Part shown: positions 48,513-57,613 of the stretch, piece by piece
Numbering within the stretch: position 1 is the stretch's first letter
Layout of the letters: the number at the start of each line of letters is the position of its first letter
Origin: Rhodocyclales bacterium
Lineage (GTDB): Bacteria > Pseudomonadota > Gammaproteobacteria > Burkholderiales > Rhodocyclaceae
NCBI GenBank assembly: GCA_016235745.1
Contig: JACRJA010000053.1
Span: forward strand, 51,318-115,317
DNA: 64,000 nucleotides
Direction: 5' to 3'
Position numbers and translations under genes: made by a program
Notes under the pieces: model-generated
The model's database searches: none
The model's input: the letters and a program-made list of their open reading frames with translations, nothing else
Told to the model about the DNA's origin: nothing

Positions 48513-49673
48513 ATGAAAAAAGCGCAAAAAAAACTGATCGCACTGGCGGTGGCGAGCCTTGCCTCCGCTCCGCTGTGGGCGCAATCTTCTTCCATCCAGT
48601 TCTACGGCGCGGCCGACGCCTTCGTGAAGTACGGTCAGTGGATGGGGGATGATGTCTCCGGCGTGGACGACGGCGGCCTCAATGGCAGCCGCGTCGGTTT
48701 CCGCGGCGAGGAGGCGCTCGGCAGCGGTTTGAAGGCCGTGTTCGTGCTCGAGCAAGGCTTCAATATCGACAACGGCCAGTCCTGCTGTATGTCCGGTGCC
48801 GATGCCGAGTACAACGGCGGCAGCCAGACGTTTACCCGCCAAGCCTACGTCGGCCTGAAGGGTTCGTTCGGGCAGGTGGCGCTGGGCCGTCAATACGCTC
48901 CGGGCTATTTCATCGATGCCTACGACGCGCTGCTCTCCGCGGTACCCAGCCCGCAGAGCTGGCTGTCGCTGCTGGGCAACCTGACCATCACCCCGAACTC
49001 GCCCGCGCGCTGGAACAACGCCGTGGCGTACGACGGGGTTTTCCAGTCCGTTTCCTTGAGCGCCATTTATTCGGCCGGTAACCGGGAGACCGATTCTGCT
49101 GGTCCCAATGGCGTCGACAACGACGACGATGACAAGTACGGCGTCTCGCTGAAGTACGACAACGGGCCGCTGAAACTGGGCGCCATCTACCATGGCATCA
49201 AGTACAGCGGGCAGAACGTCACCGATGGTTACGCCAAAGGCGACGACACGCAGAAAGAATGGCTCTTGGGTGCCTCCTACAACTTCGGCATGGCCACGCT
49301 CGCCGGCTCCTACCAGCAGGGCCGCGACGTGCTGGGGGCGAGCGGGTTTGACGTCGATCTGTGGCAGGTGGGCGTGATCGTGCCGGTGGGCGCGGGCAAC
49401 ATCCACTTCTCCTACGGCCAGGCGGACATCGACGAGGTGGCCAATGTCCTGTCGCGCGACGTGAAGCCCAAGTCCTTCACCATCGCCTATACCCATGCGT
49501 TCTCCAAGCGCACCACCGGCTATCTCGGCTACAACAAGATCGACTACGACGATCTCACCTGGAACGATGCCTACAACCTGGGGCAGACCGATTCCTCGTT
49601 CAATGGCCATTCCGGGACGAGCAAGGTGGACGACACCGACCTCTTCTTCGTCGGCATGTCGCATTCTTTCTGA
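48513..49673 (+). CDS. Gram-negative porin 2
   Basis: A 386-residue paralogue of porin 1 with the same signal peptide style (MKKAQKKLIALAVASLASAPLWA), RVGFRGEEALGSGLKAVFVLEQGFNID, RQAYVGLKGSFGQVALGRQYAPGYF and a C-terminal aromatic residue. It is longer in several surface loops, for example around SCCMSGADAEYNGG and SGQNVTDGYAKG, which suggests loop divergence after duplication. A GGAGA site precedes ATG 48513. It has its own promoter and terminator, so the two porins can be expressed separately. Confidence 0.93.
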   Translation: MKKAQKKLIALAVASLASAPLWAQSSSIQFYGAADAFVKYGQWMGDDVSGVDDGGLNGSRVGFRGEEALGSGLKAVFVLEQGFNIDNGQSCCMSGADAEYNGGSQTFTRQAYVGLKGSFGQVALGRQYAPGYFIDAYDALLSAVPSPQSWLSLLGNLTITPNSPARWNNAVAYDGVFQSVSLSAIYSAGNRETDSAGPNGVDNDDDDKYGVSLKYDNGPLKLGAIYHGIKYSGQNVTDGYAKGDDTQKEWLLGASYNFGMATLAGSYQQGRDVLGASGFDVDLWQVGVIVPVGAGNIHFSYGQADIDEVANVLSRDVKPKSFTIAYTHAFSKRTTGYLGYNKIDYDDLTWNDAYNLGQTDSSFNGHSGTSKVDDTDLFFVGMSHSF

Positions 49674-49698
49674 CGTAGCGCGCGCCGTAGCCGCAAGG

Positions 49699-49731
49699 AG
49701 AAAAAGGGGCTTAGGCCCCTTTTTCTTTTTC
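49699..49731 (+). terminator. Rho-independent terminator after porin 2
   Basis: A run of A, then GGGGC (49706-49710), loop TTAG, GCCCC (49715-49719) and a T-rich tail to 49730. The A and T tracts pair and allow termination in both directions. It starts 26 bases after the porin 2 stop. Confidence 0.88.
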
Positions 49732-49823
49732 CGGACGTTGCGTCGTGCGGGCGCTGCGTCAAGGCAGGCAAAAACCCGTCGCGGGCGATATACTGAAGGC
49801 AGCTCGCCGCCAAGGAGCCTCTC

Positions 49824-50423
49824 ATGTCCCAGGCTGCTGCCTCCCGTGGACGGCCTCGCGGGCGTCGTTCGGTGGACGTATCGCTGAAGGGCGTCGCCCT
49901 GACGCTCGTCGCCGCGTTGGCCTGCGCCCTGCCCGCTGCGGCGGGCGAGACCGTGGTCTATCGCTGCCTGTCTGCCGACGGCAGCATCCGCTTCGAGGCG
50001 AACCCTTGCGGCGCCGATGCCGCGGCGGTAACGCTGCGGCCTTCACCGCCTTCACCGCCTTCACCGCCTTCGCCGCCGTCGACTCCGCCCGCGGCGGCGA
50101 AAAGGCCGCGCGAGGCGGCGATCGAATCGCCGCAGTCCTTCGCTTTGCGCCAGCAGCGGCTGGCCCAGATCGAGAGCGAGCTGGGGGCGCTGGCCCGCGA
50201 GCGCGCGGCCCTGCGCGAGCGCCACGCCGACGAGCGCCTGGCGCTGGCGGTGCGCGAGCCTCCCGCCGACCTGAAACCCGCGCAACGTGCGGCCTACGAG
50301 AAAGCGCGGGTACGCGAGCGCGAGACGGTGGAGCGGCGGCAGGTGAAGGAGATGGAGTTTCTCGAGCGCCGCACCGCGCGCCTGGAGCAGGAGCGCGTGC
50401 GGCTGCTGCGCCCGGGACGTTGA
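49824..50423 (+). CDS. Exported small protein with DUF4124-like start and Pro-Ser repeat
   Basis: A 199-residue protein with a signal sequence or anchor near residues 23-41. The mature start TVVYRCLSADGSIRFEANPC resembles the DUF4124 domain of short periplasmic proteins. Next come a Pro-Ser-Pro repeat (about 72-88) and a charged, highly helical C-terminus (110-199) that may form a coiled coil. Function unknown. Its stop codon is the first triplet of the palindromic operator in front of icmF. RBS GGAG-like AAGGAG lies upstream of ATG 49824. Confidence 0.65.
   Translation: MSQAAASRGRPRGRRSVDVSLKGVALTLVAALACALPAAAGETVVYRCLSADGSIRFEANPCGADAAAVTLRPSPPSPPSPPSPPSTPPAAAKRPREAAIESPQSFALRQQRLAQIESELGALARERAALRERHADERLALAVREPPADLKPAQRAAYEKARVRERETVERRQVKEMEFLERRTARLEQERVRLLRPGR
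50040..50075 (+). repeat. 9-bp coding tandem repeat (Pro-Ser-Pro)
   Basis: CCTTCACCG occurs three times in a row (50040-50066), followed by a one-base variant (50067-50075). The unit is a multiple of three, so copy-number changes keep the frame and only alter the length of the proline-serine spacer. Confidence 0.85.
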
Positions 50424-50440
50424 CGTTGACGTCAACGTCA
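50421..50440. promoter_or_regulatory. Perfect 20-bp palindromic operator upstream of icmF
   Basis: TGACGTTGAC and GTCAACGTCA form an uninterrupted palindrome. It starts on the stop codon of the preceding gene and covers the putative icmF -35 box, so a dimeric repressor bound here would block transcription. It resembles operators of regulators of branched-chain amino acid and fatty acid catabolism such as LiuR (from memory), which would suit an isobutyryl-CoA mutase. Confidence 0.75.
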
Positions 50441-50455
50441 CCTTCGCGCTACATT
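50426..50455 (+). promoter_or_regulatory. Putative icmF promoter
   Basis: TTGACG (50426-50431), 18 bases, TACATT (50450-50455), about 40 bases ahead of the icmF start. The -35 lies within the palindrome. Confidence 0.5.
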
Positions 50456-50494
50456 CCCGTTTGAAAAAACCGCATCGCACGAGGAGGGATGTTC

Positions 50495-53400
50495 ATGAGC
50501 GATCCGCACATCCAGCAGAAAATCGCCCCGTACAAGCCGCAGCACCAGGTGCGCTTCGTCACCGCGGCGGCGCTCTTCGACGGGCACGACGCCGCGATCA
50601 ACATCATGCGCCGCATCCTGCAGGCCACCGGCTGCGAGGTAATCCACCTCGGGCACAACCGCTCGGCGGGCGAGATCGTGCGCGCGGCGCTGCAAGAAGA
50701 CGTGCAGGGTATTGCCGTGACGAGCTATCAGGGCGGGCACGTCGAGTTCTTCAAGTACATGGTCGACCTGCTGCGCGCCAACGGCGGCGAGAAGATCAAG
50801 GTGTTCGGCGGCGGCGGCGGGGTGATCGTGCCGCCCGAGATCCGCGAGCTCGAGGCTTATGGGGTCGAGCGCATCTATTCGCCCGAAGACGGCGCCCACC
50901 TGGGGCTGCAGGGCATGATCAACGACGTGGTGCAGCGTGCCGACTTCGATCTCAGCCACGAGGCGCCGGCCACGCTGGAGGAGATCCTCGAGCGGCTGGG
51001 GCAAGGCGACTGGCGCACGCTGGCGCGGGTGATCACGGCGCTGGAGAACGACGCCTATCCCGACTCCATCCGTCAGGGCTTGCTGGAGGCGGCCGCTTCG
51101 TTGCGCGTGCCTACGCTGGGCATCACCGGTACCGGCGGGGCGGGCAAGAGCTCGCTCACCGACGAACTGGTGCGCCGTTTACGCCTGGATCAGGAGGATC
51201 GGCTGAAAATCGCCGTCATCTCCATCGATCCTTCGCGCAAGCGCACCGGCGGGGCGCTGCTCGGCGATCGCATCCGCATGAATGCCATCGAGCACGAGAA
51301 CATCTACATGCGCTCGCTCGCCACGCGCGACACGGGCAGCGAGGTGTCGCGCTCGCTCAGGGAGGTGATCGCTGCCTGCAAGCTCACCGGCTACGATCTC
51401 GTCATCGTCGAGACTTCCGGTATCGGCCAGGGGAACGCGGCCATCGTGCCGTACGTGGATACCTCGCTCTACGTCATGACCCCAGAATTTGGCGCCGCGA
51501 GCCAGCTCGAGAAGATCGACATGCTCGATTTCGCCGATTTCGTGGCGATCAACAAGTTCGACCGCAAGGGGGCGGAGGACGCGCTGCGTGACGTGCGCAA
51601 GCAGTACCAGCGTAACCGCGAGCTCTTCCATCTGCCGCCAGAGGAAATGCCCGTGTTTGGCACCATGGCGTCGCGCTTCAACGACGACGGCGTCACCGCC
51701 CTCTACCAGGCCATGCTGCCGCGGCTGGTGGCGCAGGGGCTGAACGCGAAGATGCCGGGCAAGCTGCCGGAGGTGTCGGTGCGCGCGTCCAGCAAGGGGC
51801 GGGCCATCATCCCGCCCGAGCGCACCCGCTATCTGGCCGAGATCGCGCAGGCGGTGCGCGACTATCACCGCCAGGTGCAGGCGCAGGCGCGCATCGCGCG
51901 CGAGCGCCAGTCGCTGCGCATCGCCAAGGCGCTCTTCGCGCAGTGCGGCAAGCCGGCCGAGCACTTCGACGAGCTCATCGCCTGGAAAGATGGGGAGCTC
52001 ACGCCGCACGCCAAGAAGCTGCTCGAGCAGTGGCCGACCCTGCGCGAGCTCTACGCCCAGGACGAGTACGTGGTGAAGATCCGCGACAAGGAGGTGCGCA
52101 CCCGGCTCTATCACGAGTCGCTCTCGGGCAACAAGATCCGCAAGGTGGCGCTACCCCAGTTCGAGGACGAGGGCGAAGTGCTCAAATTCCTCATGAAGGA
52201 GAACGTGCCCGGCTCTTTCCCCTACACCGCCGGGGTCTTCGCCTTCAAGCGCGAGAACGAGGATCCGACGCGCATGTTCGCTGGCGAGGGCGACCCCTTC
52301 CGCACCAACCGGCGTTTCCGTGCGCTCACCGAAGGAATGCCGGCGGCGCGGCTCTCGACCGCCTTCGATTCGGTCACCCTCTACGGCTGCGATCCGGACG
52401 AGCGGCCCGACATCTACGGCAAGATCGGCAATTCGGGCGTGTCGGTGGCCACGCTCGACGACATGAAGGTGCTCTATTCGGGGTTCGATCTGTGCGCGCC
52501 GAATACTTCGGTGTCGATGACCATCAACGGCCCGGCGCCGATGATCCTGGCGATGTTCTTCAACACCGCCATCGACCAGCAGATCGACAAGTTCCGCGCG
52601 CAGAACGGGCGCGAGCCCACCGAGGAGGAGGCGGAGAAGATCAAGGAGTGGGTGCTCTCCACCGTGCGCGGCACGGTGCAGGCGGACATCCTCAAGGAGG
52701 ATCAGGGCCAGAACACCTGCATCTTCTCCACCGAGTTCGCCCTGAAGCTGATGGGCGACATCCAGGAGTACTTCGTCCATCACGACGTGCGCAACTTCTA
52801 CTCGGTGTCGATTTCGGGCTATCACATCGCCGAGGCCGGGGCGAACCCCATCACCCAGCTCGCCTTCACGCTGGCCAACGGGTTTACCTACGTCGAGTCG
52901 TATCTGGCGCGCGGCATGCACATCGACGACTTCGCGCCCAACCTGTCGTTTTTCTTCAGCAACGGCATGGATCCGGAGTATACGGTGATCGGCCGCGTGG
53001 CGCGGCGCATCTGGGCCGTGGCGATGAAAAATCGCTACGGCGCCAACGAGCGCAGCCAGAAGCTGAAGTACCACGTCCAGACTTCGGGGCGCTCGCTGCA
53101 CGCGCAGGAGATGGACTTCAACGACATCCGCACCACGCTGCAGGCGCTCATCGCCATCTACGACAACTGCAACAGCCTGCACACCAACGCCTATGACGAG
53201 GCGATCACCACGCCCACGCAGGAGTCGGTGCGCCGGGCGATGGCGATCCAGCTCATCATCAACCGCGAGTGGGGTCTGGCGAAGAACGAGAATCCCAACC
53301 AGGGCAGCTTCATCATCGAGGAGCTCACCGATCTCGTGGAAGAGGAGGTGCTGCGCGAGTTCGAGCGTCTGGCCGAACGCGGCGGCGTGCTCGGGGCGAT

Positions 53401-53767
53401 GGAGACGGGCTATCAGCGCAGCCAGATCCAGGAGGAATCGCTCTATTACGAGCAGAAGAAACACGATGGCAGCCTGCCCATCATCGGGGTCAACACCTTT
53501 CGCAATCCGAAGGGCGACGCCATCCCCGAGAAGCTCGAGCTCGCGCGCTCGACCGAAGAGGAGAAGCAGAGCCAGCTGCGCCGCCTGCGGGAATTCCACG
53601 AGCGCCATCGCGAGGAGGCGCCGAAGTGGCTCGCCAAGGTCAAGGAGACGGCCATGGCCGGCGGCAACGTCTTCGCGGTGCTGATGGATGCGGTGCGCTA
53701 CTGCTCGCTGGGGCAGCTGTCGCAGGCGCTCTACGAGGTGGGCGGGCAGTACCGGCGCAGCATGTGA
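50495..53767 (+). CDS. icmF: Fused isobutyryl-CoA mutase IcmF
   Basis: A 1090-residue adenosylcobalamin-dependent mutase fused to its own G-protein chaperone, interconverting isobutyryl-CoA and butyryl-CoA. The B12-binding domain (about 15-150) has [14 protein letters not shown] with the lower-ligand histidine and a VTSYQGGH block. The MeaI-like GTPase domain has P-loop GTGGAGKSS near residues 211-219, then [21 protein letters not shown] and NKFD. The mutase TIM-barrel domain fills 560-1090 ([32 protein letters not shown]). ATG 50495 is chosen since GAGGAGG is 7 bases upstream; ATG 50489 is only 1 base from it. Confidence 0.96.
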   Translation: MSDPHIQQKIAPYKPQHQVRFVTAAALFDGHDAAINIMRRILQATGCEVIHLGHNRSAGEIVRAALQEDVQGIAVTSYQGGHVEFFKYMVDLLRANGGEKIKVFGGGGGVIVPPEIRELEAYGVERIYSPEDGAHLGLQGMINDVVQRADFDLSHEAPATLEEILERLGQGDWRTLARVITALENDAYPDSIRQGLLEAAASLRVPTLGITGTGGAGKSSLTDELVRRLRLDQEDRLKIAVISIDPSRKRTGGALLGDRIRMNAIEHENIYMRSLATRDTGSEVSRSLREVIAACKLTGYDLVIVETSGIGQGNAAIVPYVDTSLYVMTPEFGAASQLEKIDMLDFADFVAINKFDRKGAEDALRDVRKQYQRNRELFHLPPEEMPVFGTMASRFNDDGVTALYQAMLPRLVAQGLNAKMPGKLPEVSVRASSKGRAIIPPERTRYLAEIAQAVRDYHRQVQAQARIARERQSLRIAKALFAQCGKPAEHFDELIAWKDGELTPHAKKLLEQWPTLRELYAQDEYVVKIRDKEVRTRLYHESLSGNKIRKVALPQFEDEGEVLKFLMKENVPGSFPYTAGVFAFKRENEDPTRMFAGEGDPFRTNRRFRALTEGMPAARLSTAFDSVTLYGCDPDERPDIYGKIGNSGVSVATLDDMKVLYSGFDLCAPNTSVSMTINGPAPMILAMFFNTAIDQQIDKFRAQNGREPTEEEAEKIKEWVLSTVRGTVQADILKEDQGQNTCIFSTEFALKLMGDIQEYFVHHDVRNFYSVSISGYHIAEAGANPITQLAFTLANGFTYVESYLARGMHIDDFAPNLSFFFSNGMDPEYTVIGRVARRIWAVAMKNRYGANERSQKLKYHVQTSGRSLHAQEMDFNDIRTTLQALIAIYDNCNSLHTNAYDEAITTPTQESVRRAMAIQLIINREWGLAKNENPNQGSFIIEELTDLVEEEVLREFERLAERGGVLGAMETGYQRSQIQEESLYYEQKKHDGSLPIIGVNTFRNPKGDAIPEKLELARSTEEEKQSQLRRLREFHERHREEAPKWLAKVKETAMAGGNVFAVLMDAVRYCSLGQLSQALYEVGGQYRRSM

Positions 53768-53825
53768 GCGCGGGGAGGCGGCGCCAGGGCGGCGCTGCCT
53801 GAGCGGCGGGCCGCCGTAGGCATCT

Positions 53826-53841
53826 CCGGCCTTCAGGCCGG
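53826..53841. repeat. Short hairpin after icmF
   Basis: CCGGCC (53826-53831), loop TTCA, GGCCGG (53836-53841), between the icmF stop and the end of the convergent hydrolase pseudogene, overlapping the latter's stop. It may attenuate transcription from either side, but there is no T-run. Confidence 0.45.
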
Positions 53842-54492
53842 GGAAGCGCGCAGGGCGGCGTGGTCGCGCTGCACCAGCGTCTTGAGGAGGGCGAGCTTGC
53901 CGTGAAAGAAGTGGTCCGCTCCCGGGATGACGACGACGGGCCGCGTCTGCGGGCGGGCCCAGTCGAAGACGCGCGCCAGCGGGGCGATGTCATCCTACTC
54001 GCCGTGGATGAGAAGCGCCGGCAAGGTTTCGGGGAGCAGGGGGGTGTCGTACTGCTTGCCGCTACCCAGCGCCAGGCCGTGCGGCAGGCCCACGAGCGTG
54101 AGGTGGCGTGGGGGGTGGGGCAGGCGGCTGGCGACGCGGGTCTGCACGTAGGCGCCGAAGGAGAATCCCGCCAGCGCGAGCGCCTCTTCGCCCCAGCGCT
54201 CGCGCGCCCAGGCAAGGAGCGCCAGCATGTCTTCCGTTTCGCCCTCGCCGTGGTCGTGCCGACCGGCGCTCTGGCCGACGCCGCGAAAGTTCGGCCGCAG
54301 CGCGGCGTAGCCGAGTTCGGCGTAGGCGCGCGCGAGGGTGTAAGTGACCTTGTTGGTGTTGGCGCCGCCGAAGAGCGGGTGCGGGTGGCAGACGAGCGCC
54401 ACGCCGCGCGGGTCGGCGGGCAGGTCGGCGAGCACTTCGATCGTGCCGGCCGGGCCGGGGGCGAGCAGGGTTTCGGCGCGAATCCGTTCCAT
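53833..54492 (-). pseudogene. Alpha/beta hydrolase interrupted by an in-frame amber codon
   Basis: A serine-hydrolase-like gene (alpha/beta hydrolase, CocE/dienelactone-like short form) spanning 220 codons. CHPHPLFGGANTNKV and ALAGFSFGAYVQTRVA (nucleophile serine) lie before the break, and PGADHFFHGKL with the catalytic histidine lies after it. Codon 166 is TAG (53995-53997) directly after LLIHGE; homologous proteins usually have HGEQDD here, so a CAG to TAG change is likely. Downstream the frame continues intact for 54 codons. It may be a pseudogene, a suppressed gene or a sequence error. Starts 3 bases after the ferredoxin gene. Confidence 0.85.
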
Positions 54493-54494
54493 GG

Positions 54495-54809
54495 TCAATC
54501 GGGCAGGCGCAGGCGCGCGACGGGGCGGCCTTGCACCAGATGTTCGTCGATGATCTCGTCGATGTCGGCTTCGTCGAGGTAGGTGTACCACACGCCTTCG
54601 GGATAGACGACGAGGGTGGGCCCTTCGTCGCAGCGCCCGAGGCAGCCGGCCTTGTTGATACGGATTCCTCCCCGACCCTTCAAGCCCAGCGCTTCGATGC
54701 GGGCCTTGGCGTGCGCGAGCAGGGCGCTCGCGCCATGGTCCTCGCAGCAGGCTTCGCCCGCCGGGCGCTGGTTGCAGCAGAAGAAGACGTGGTGGCGGAA
54801 GTAAGCCAT
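54495..54809 (-). CDS. Thioredoxin-like 2Fe-2S ferredoxin
   Basis: A 104-residue protein of the (2Fe-2S) thioredoxin-like ferredoxin family, with cysteines at FFCC (residues 10-13 region), ACC (about 21-22), and GCLGRC (near 56-60), of which four bind the cluster. The INKAGCLGRCDEGPTLVVYPEGVWY block is typical. Its partner is unknown. It lies directly upstream of the hydrolase pseudogene (3-base gap) and 2 bases after pagL. Confidence 0.9.
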   Translation of the reverse strand: MAYFRHHVFFCCNQRPAGEACCEDHGASALLAHAKARIEALGLKGRGGIRINKAGCLGRCDEGPTLVVYPEGVWYTYLDEADIDEIIDEHLVQGRPVARLRLPD

Positions 54810-54811
54810 CG

Positions 54812-55333
54812 TCAGAATTTCACTTCGAGCACGACGTTGTGCAGGTCGAGGCCGTCGTTTTCGTCGGCGATGCCGGCGTTGGAGTAGTGCGTGTAGCGGT
54901 AGCCGATGGACCAGGTCTGGTCGATCGACAGGCCGAAGCCGACGTGTTCGGTGAACTGGAAGGCGCTGCCCAGATCCTTGTCGCCGAGGTGGGTATCGGT
55001 GAATCCTGCGCCGCCAAGGCCGAGGTCGAGGTAGGGGCGCACGGCGCCCATGCCGCGTTCGAGGCGGAAGCGCACCAGGGCGCCGAGCTCTCCGGCATTG
55101 TCGTTACCCGGATGCTTGCCGTCGTATTCGAGGTAGGAGGCTTCGACTTCGGGTGAGAGGGTGGCTTGCCAGCCATTCCAGACGTCGCCCCAGAAGGGTT
55201 TGAAACGGTAGGAGAGGCCGTAGCGGTCGATGTCGCCGTCTTGGCCGTAGAAGGCGGTCATCGAATTCTTGTCCTGGGCGAAAGCGGGAAGGCTCAGACA
55301 GGCGGCGACGAGCGCCGGGACGAGGCGTTTCAT
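54812..55333 (-). CDS. pagL: Lipid A 3-O-deacylase PagL-like
   Basis: A 173-residue outer-membrane protein with a signal peptide (cleavage after AFA, about residue 19) and alternating beta strands. The catalytic pair is H149 and S151 in YRYTHYSNAGI, and the following EN/ND residues provide the acidic partner as in the PagL family. It would remove an acyl chain from lipid A and so change outer-membrane properties. It starts about 20 bases after the HD-GYP stop on the same strand and continues toward the ferredoxin gene. Confidence 0.85.
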   Translation of the reverse strand: MKRLVPALVAACLSLPAFAQDKNSMTAFYGQDGDIDRYGLSYRFKPFWGDVWNGWQATLSPEVEASYLEYDGKHPGNDNAGELGALVRFRLERGMGAVRPYLDLGLGGAGFTDTHLGDKDLGSAFQFTEHVGFGLSIDQTWSIGYRYTHYSNAGIADENDGLDLHNVVLEVKF

Positions 55334-55353
55334 CGGGTTCTCCTTGGGTGAGT

Positions 55354-56610
55354 TTATGAGGTGGAATCATACGCCGAAACGCGGGGGGGCGTGCCTGTGG
55401 CGAGCGCGCGGGCGTCGGGTTCGGCGAGCAGCAGGGCGACGAGATCGCCGTCGAGATGCTTTTGTGCGACGAAGTCGGCGAGGAGCTTGCGCAGCGTCTC
55501 GTCGGGCAGCGAGGCGCGGTAGGGGCGGTCCTGCACCAGGGCCTGGTAGACGTCGGCCACCGCGACGATGCGCGCTTCCAGCGAGAGTTCTTCGCCGCGG
55601 CGGCGGAAGGGGTAACCGTCGCCGGCGAGCGTCTCGTGGTGCAGGCTCGCCCATTCGGTGATGGCTTCCAGCCCGGGGATGCGGCGCAGGATGGTGAAGG
55701 TCTCGAAGCTGTGCCGTTCGATGACGGCGCGCTCTTTCTCGTCGAGCTTGCCGGGTTTGTCGAGGATTTCGTCGGGTACGCGCAGTTTGCCGAGGTCGTG
55801 CAGCAGGCCGGCGATTTCGAGCGCGTCGCGCCGCTCGGGCGCAAGGCCCGTGCGTTCGGCAAGCAGCGCCGACAGGGCGGCGACGCCCACGGAGTGCTGC
55901 AGCGTGAAGGTGCTCTTGGCATCGACGATGGCGGCGAAGAGGCGCCCGAGGTCGCGCAGTTCGGGCAGGCCGATGAGGCGGGGTTCGCCGTGGGTGGCCA
56001 TGTGTTCGAGGTAGGCGTCGAGGTGCGGCGGCTCAAGCGCGAGCCAGAAGGCTTCTTTGGCGGCTTCGTGGCGCAGCGCTTCGACCAGTTCGGGCGCGAA
56101 GAAGGCGGGCTGCAGCGTAACGATGCGATCGAGTACTTCATTGCGGTAGTAGAGCAGCGCCGGGTTGCCGTAATAAGGGGCGGTGAGCGCGTCGACCCGG
56201 TCGACGAGAAAGATGAGGTTGGCGAGCCGGGCGGTGCGCTCATCGGTGCCGAGCTCGAGGAGATGCGGCCAGGGAGTGTGGTGATGGCGGATGCAAGGGG
56301 CGAAGGGGCTGAAGAGCGACGAGGCTGCGAGCAGCGCCGCGCCGCGGGTGCAGTGCGCCTCGGCGCCCTCCCAGGCGAATTCGGTCACGAGATGGCGATG
56401 GATGCGGGTGGAGGAGACGCCGCAGTCGTGCAGCAGGCCGAGGTCGAAGGCGAATTCCTGCTCTTGCGCTGGCCAGCCAAGCGCGCGGGCGCAGGCGAAG
56501 GCCATGATACCGACGCGCTTGCCGTGGTGGCGGTCGTCGACGCCGACGAGATCGAGCGCGTCGGAAAGCGCGTAGACAGTACGGCGCAGGTCGGTCTGGA
56601 TCAGAGGCAT
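55354..56610 (-). CDS. Two-domain HD / HD-GYP protein
   Basis: A 418-residue protein without receiver or membrane segments. Residues about 20-175 form a first HD-like domain with HGKRVGIMAF, GLLHDCGVSSTRIHRHL and IRHHHTPW. The second (about 215-400) is an HD-GYP domain with LLHDLGKLRVPDEILDKPGKL, HHETLAGDGYPFR and DVYQALVQDRPYR. HD-GYP domains degrade cyclic di-GMP, linking this gene to surface behaviour such as the Pil-Chp system. A promoter candidate at 56787-56814 gives a long leader of about 170 bases. Confidence 0.85.
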   Translation of the reverse strand: MPLIQTDLRRTVYALSDALDLVGVDDRHHGKRVGIMAFACARALGWPAQEQEFAFDLGLLHDCGVSSTRIHRHLVTEFAWEGAEAHCTRGAALLAASSLFSPFAPCIRHHHTPWPHLLELGTDERTARLANLIFLVDRVDALTAPYYGNPALLYYRNEVLDRIVTLQPAFFAPELVEALRHEAAKEAFWLALEPPHLDAYLEHMATHGEPRLIGLPELRDLGRLFAAIVDAKSTFTLQHSVGVAALSALLAERTGLAPERRDALEIAGLLHDLGKLRVPDEILDKPGKLDEKERAVIERHSFETFTILRRIPGLEAITEWASLHHETLAGDGYPFRRRGEELSLEARIVAVADVYQALVQDRPYRASLPDETLRKLLADFVAQKHLDGDLVALLLAEPDARALATGTPPRVSAYDSTS

Positions 56611-56749
56611 GCCAGGAGGCCCTCGCGGAAATATTTTCTAGGGCGCCGCGAACGACCGTCGCGAGCGGCGGCAGGGCAAGGCGCCCGGAGCGCAGCAGGC
56701 GAGACATATCCTGCAGATAGGCGAGCCTGCGAGCACCGCGCAACGCCGC

Positions 56750-56783
56750 CATGCGGCCGCGCAGTAGGTGGTTCGAGGTGCCC
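56750..56783. repeat. Dispersed 34-bp segment, copy B
   Basis: Matches 1508-1541 at 29 of 34 positions. Copy B lies just downstream of the putative -10 box of the HD-GYP gene, so it would be transcribed at the 5' end of its leader. Confidence 0.5.
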
Positions 56784-56786
56784 TTC

Positions 56787-56814
56787 AGTATAGCCCGTTC
56801 CAGCTAGAGGGCAA
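56787..56814 (-). promoter_or_regulatory. Putative promoter of the HD-GYP gene
   Basis: On the minus strand, TTGCCC (56814-56809) and TATACT (56792-56787) are 16 bases apart. The -35 lies in the last codons of the upstream reductase gene. The distance to the HD-GYP start implies a leader of about 170 bases. Confidence 0.5.
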
Positions 56815-57559
56815 GGTTCCGCCCGCCGTCGATGGCGAGGATCTGGCCGGTGACGTAGGGGGCGTCTTCCAGGAGGAAGCGCACGGCACGCGCGATGTCG
56901 CTGGGTTCGCCCAGGCGCTGTAGCGGGATCTGGGCGAGGATGCGGGCGCGCTCTTCGGGCGGGTATTGCCCGTCCTCCGGCCAGAGGATGGCGCCCGGGG
57001 CGACGCCGTTGACCCGCACCGCGGGGGCGAGCTCGACGGCGAGGGCGCGGGTGAGCCCGGCGAGCGCCGCCTTGGCGGCGGTATAGACCGGGTAGCGCGG
57101 CAAAGGTCGTTCGGCGTGGATGTCGACGACATTGACCACTGCGCCGCGCCGGCGCGCGAGCTCGGCTGCGGCCGCCTGGGTGAGGAAGAAGGGGGCGCGG
57201 GCGTTGGCGCCCATGAGCTCTTCCCATTGTTCGGGGGTGGCCTCGGGCAGCGCCGTGGGGTAGAAGGTGGAGGCGTTGTTCACCAGCGCGTCGAGGCGGC
57301 CGAAGCGCTCGAGCACGGCGGCGACGAGCGGCCCGGCCGCGCGGGCATCGGCGAGATCGGCGGCGAAGGCGGCGGCGCTGCCGGGGCGTTCGGCGGCGAG
57401 CGCGGCGGCGAGCCGTTCGGCGGCCGCGGCCGAGGTGCGATAATGCAGCGCCACGTTCCAGCCGTGCGCGTGCAGATGGCGGGCGATGGCCGCGCCGATG
57501 CGCTGGGCGGCGCCGGTGACGAGGACGACGGGGCGGTGCTCGGAGGGCGGAGAGGTCAT
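56804..57559 (-). CDS. SDR family pteridine reductase-like
   Basis: A 251-residue short-chain dehydrogenase. The TGAAQRIGAAIARHLHAHGWNVALHYR start with its TGxxxRIG turn and HYR is that of pteridine reductases (FolM/PTR1 type, NADPH). NNASTFYPT and the catalytic YTAAKAAL follow; VNGVAPGAILWPED is also typical of the group. It probably reduces dihydropteridines such as dihydromonapterin or dihydrofolate. ATG 57559 is chosen because the homologous start is there; the frame extends far upstream as a shadow of the divergent midA gene. Confidence 0.85.
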   Translation of the reverse strand: MTSPPSEHRPVVLVTGAAQRIGAAIARHLHAHGWNVALHYRTSAAAAERLAAALAAERPGSAAAFAADLADARAAGPLVAAVLERFGRLDALVNNASTFYPTALPEATPEQWEELMGANARAPFFLTQAAAAELARRRGAVVNVVDIHAERPLPRYPVYTAAKAALAGLTRALAVELAPAVRVNGVAPGAILWPEDGQYPPEERARILAQIPLQRLGEPSDIARAVRFLLEDAPYVTGQILAIDGGRNLAL

Positions 57560-57613
57560 GGCTTCATCCGTCGGGCGGAGACCGGACAATGGTAGCGTGA
57601 ACAAGGGGGTTGC

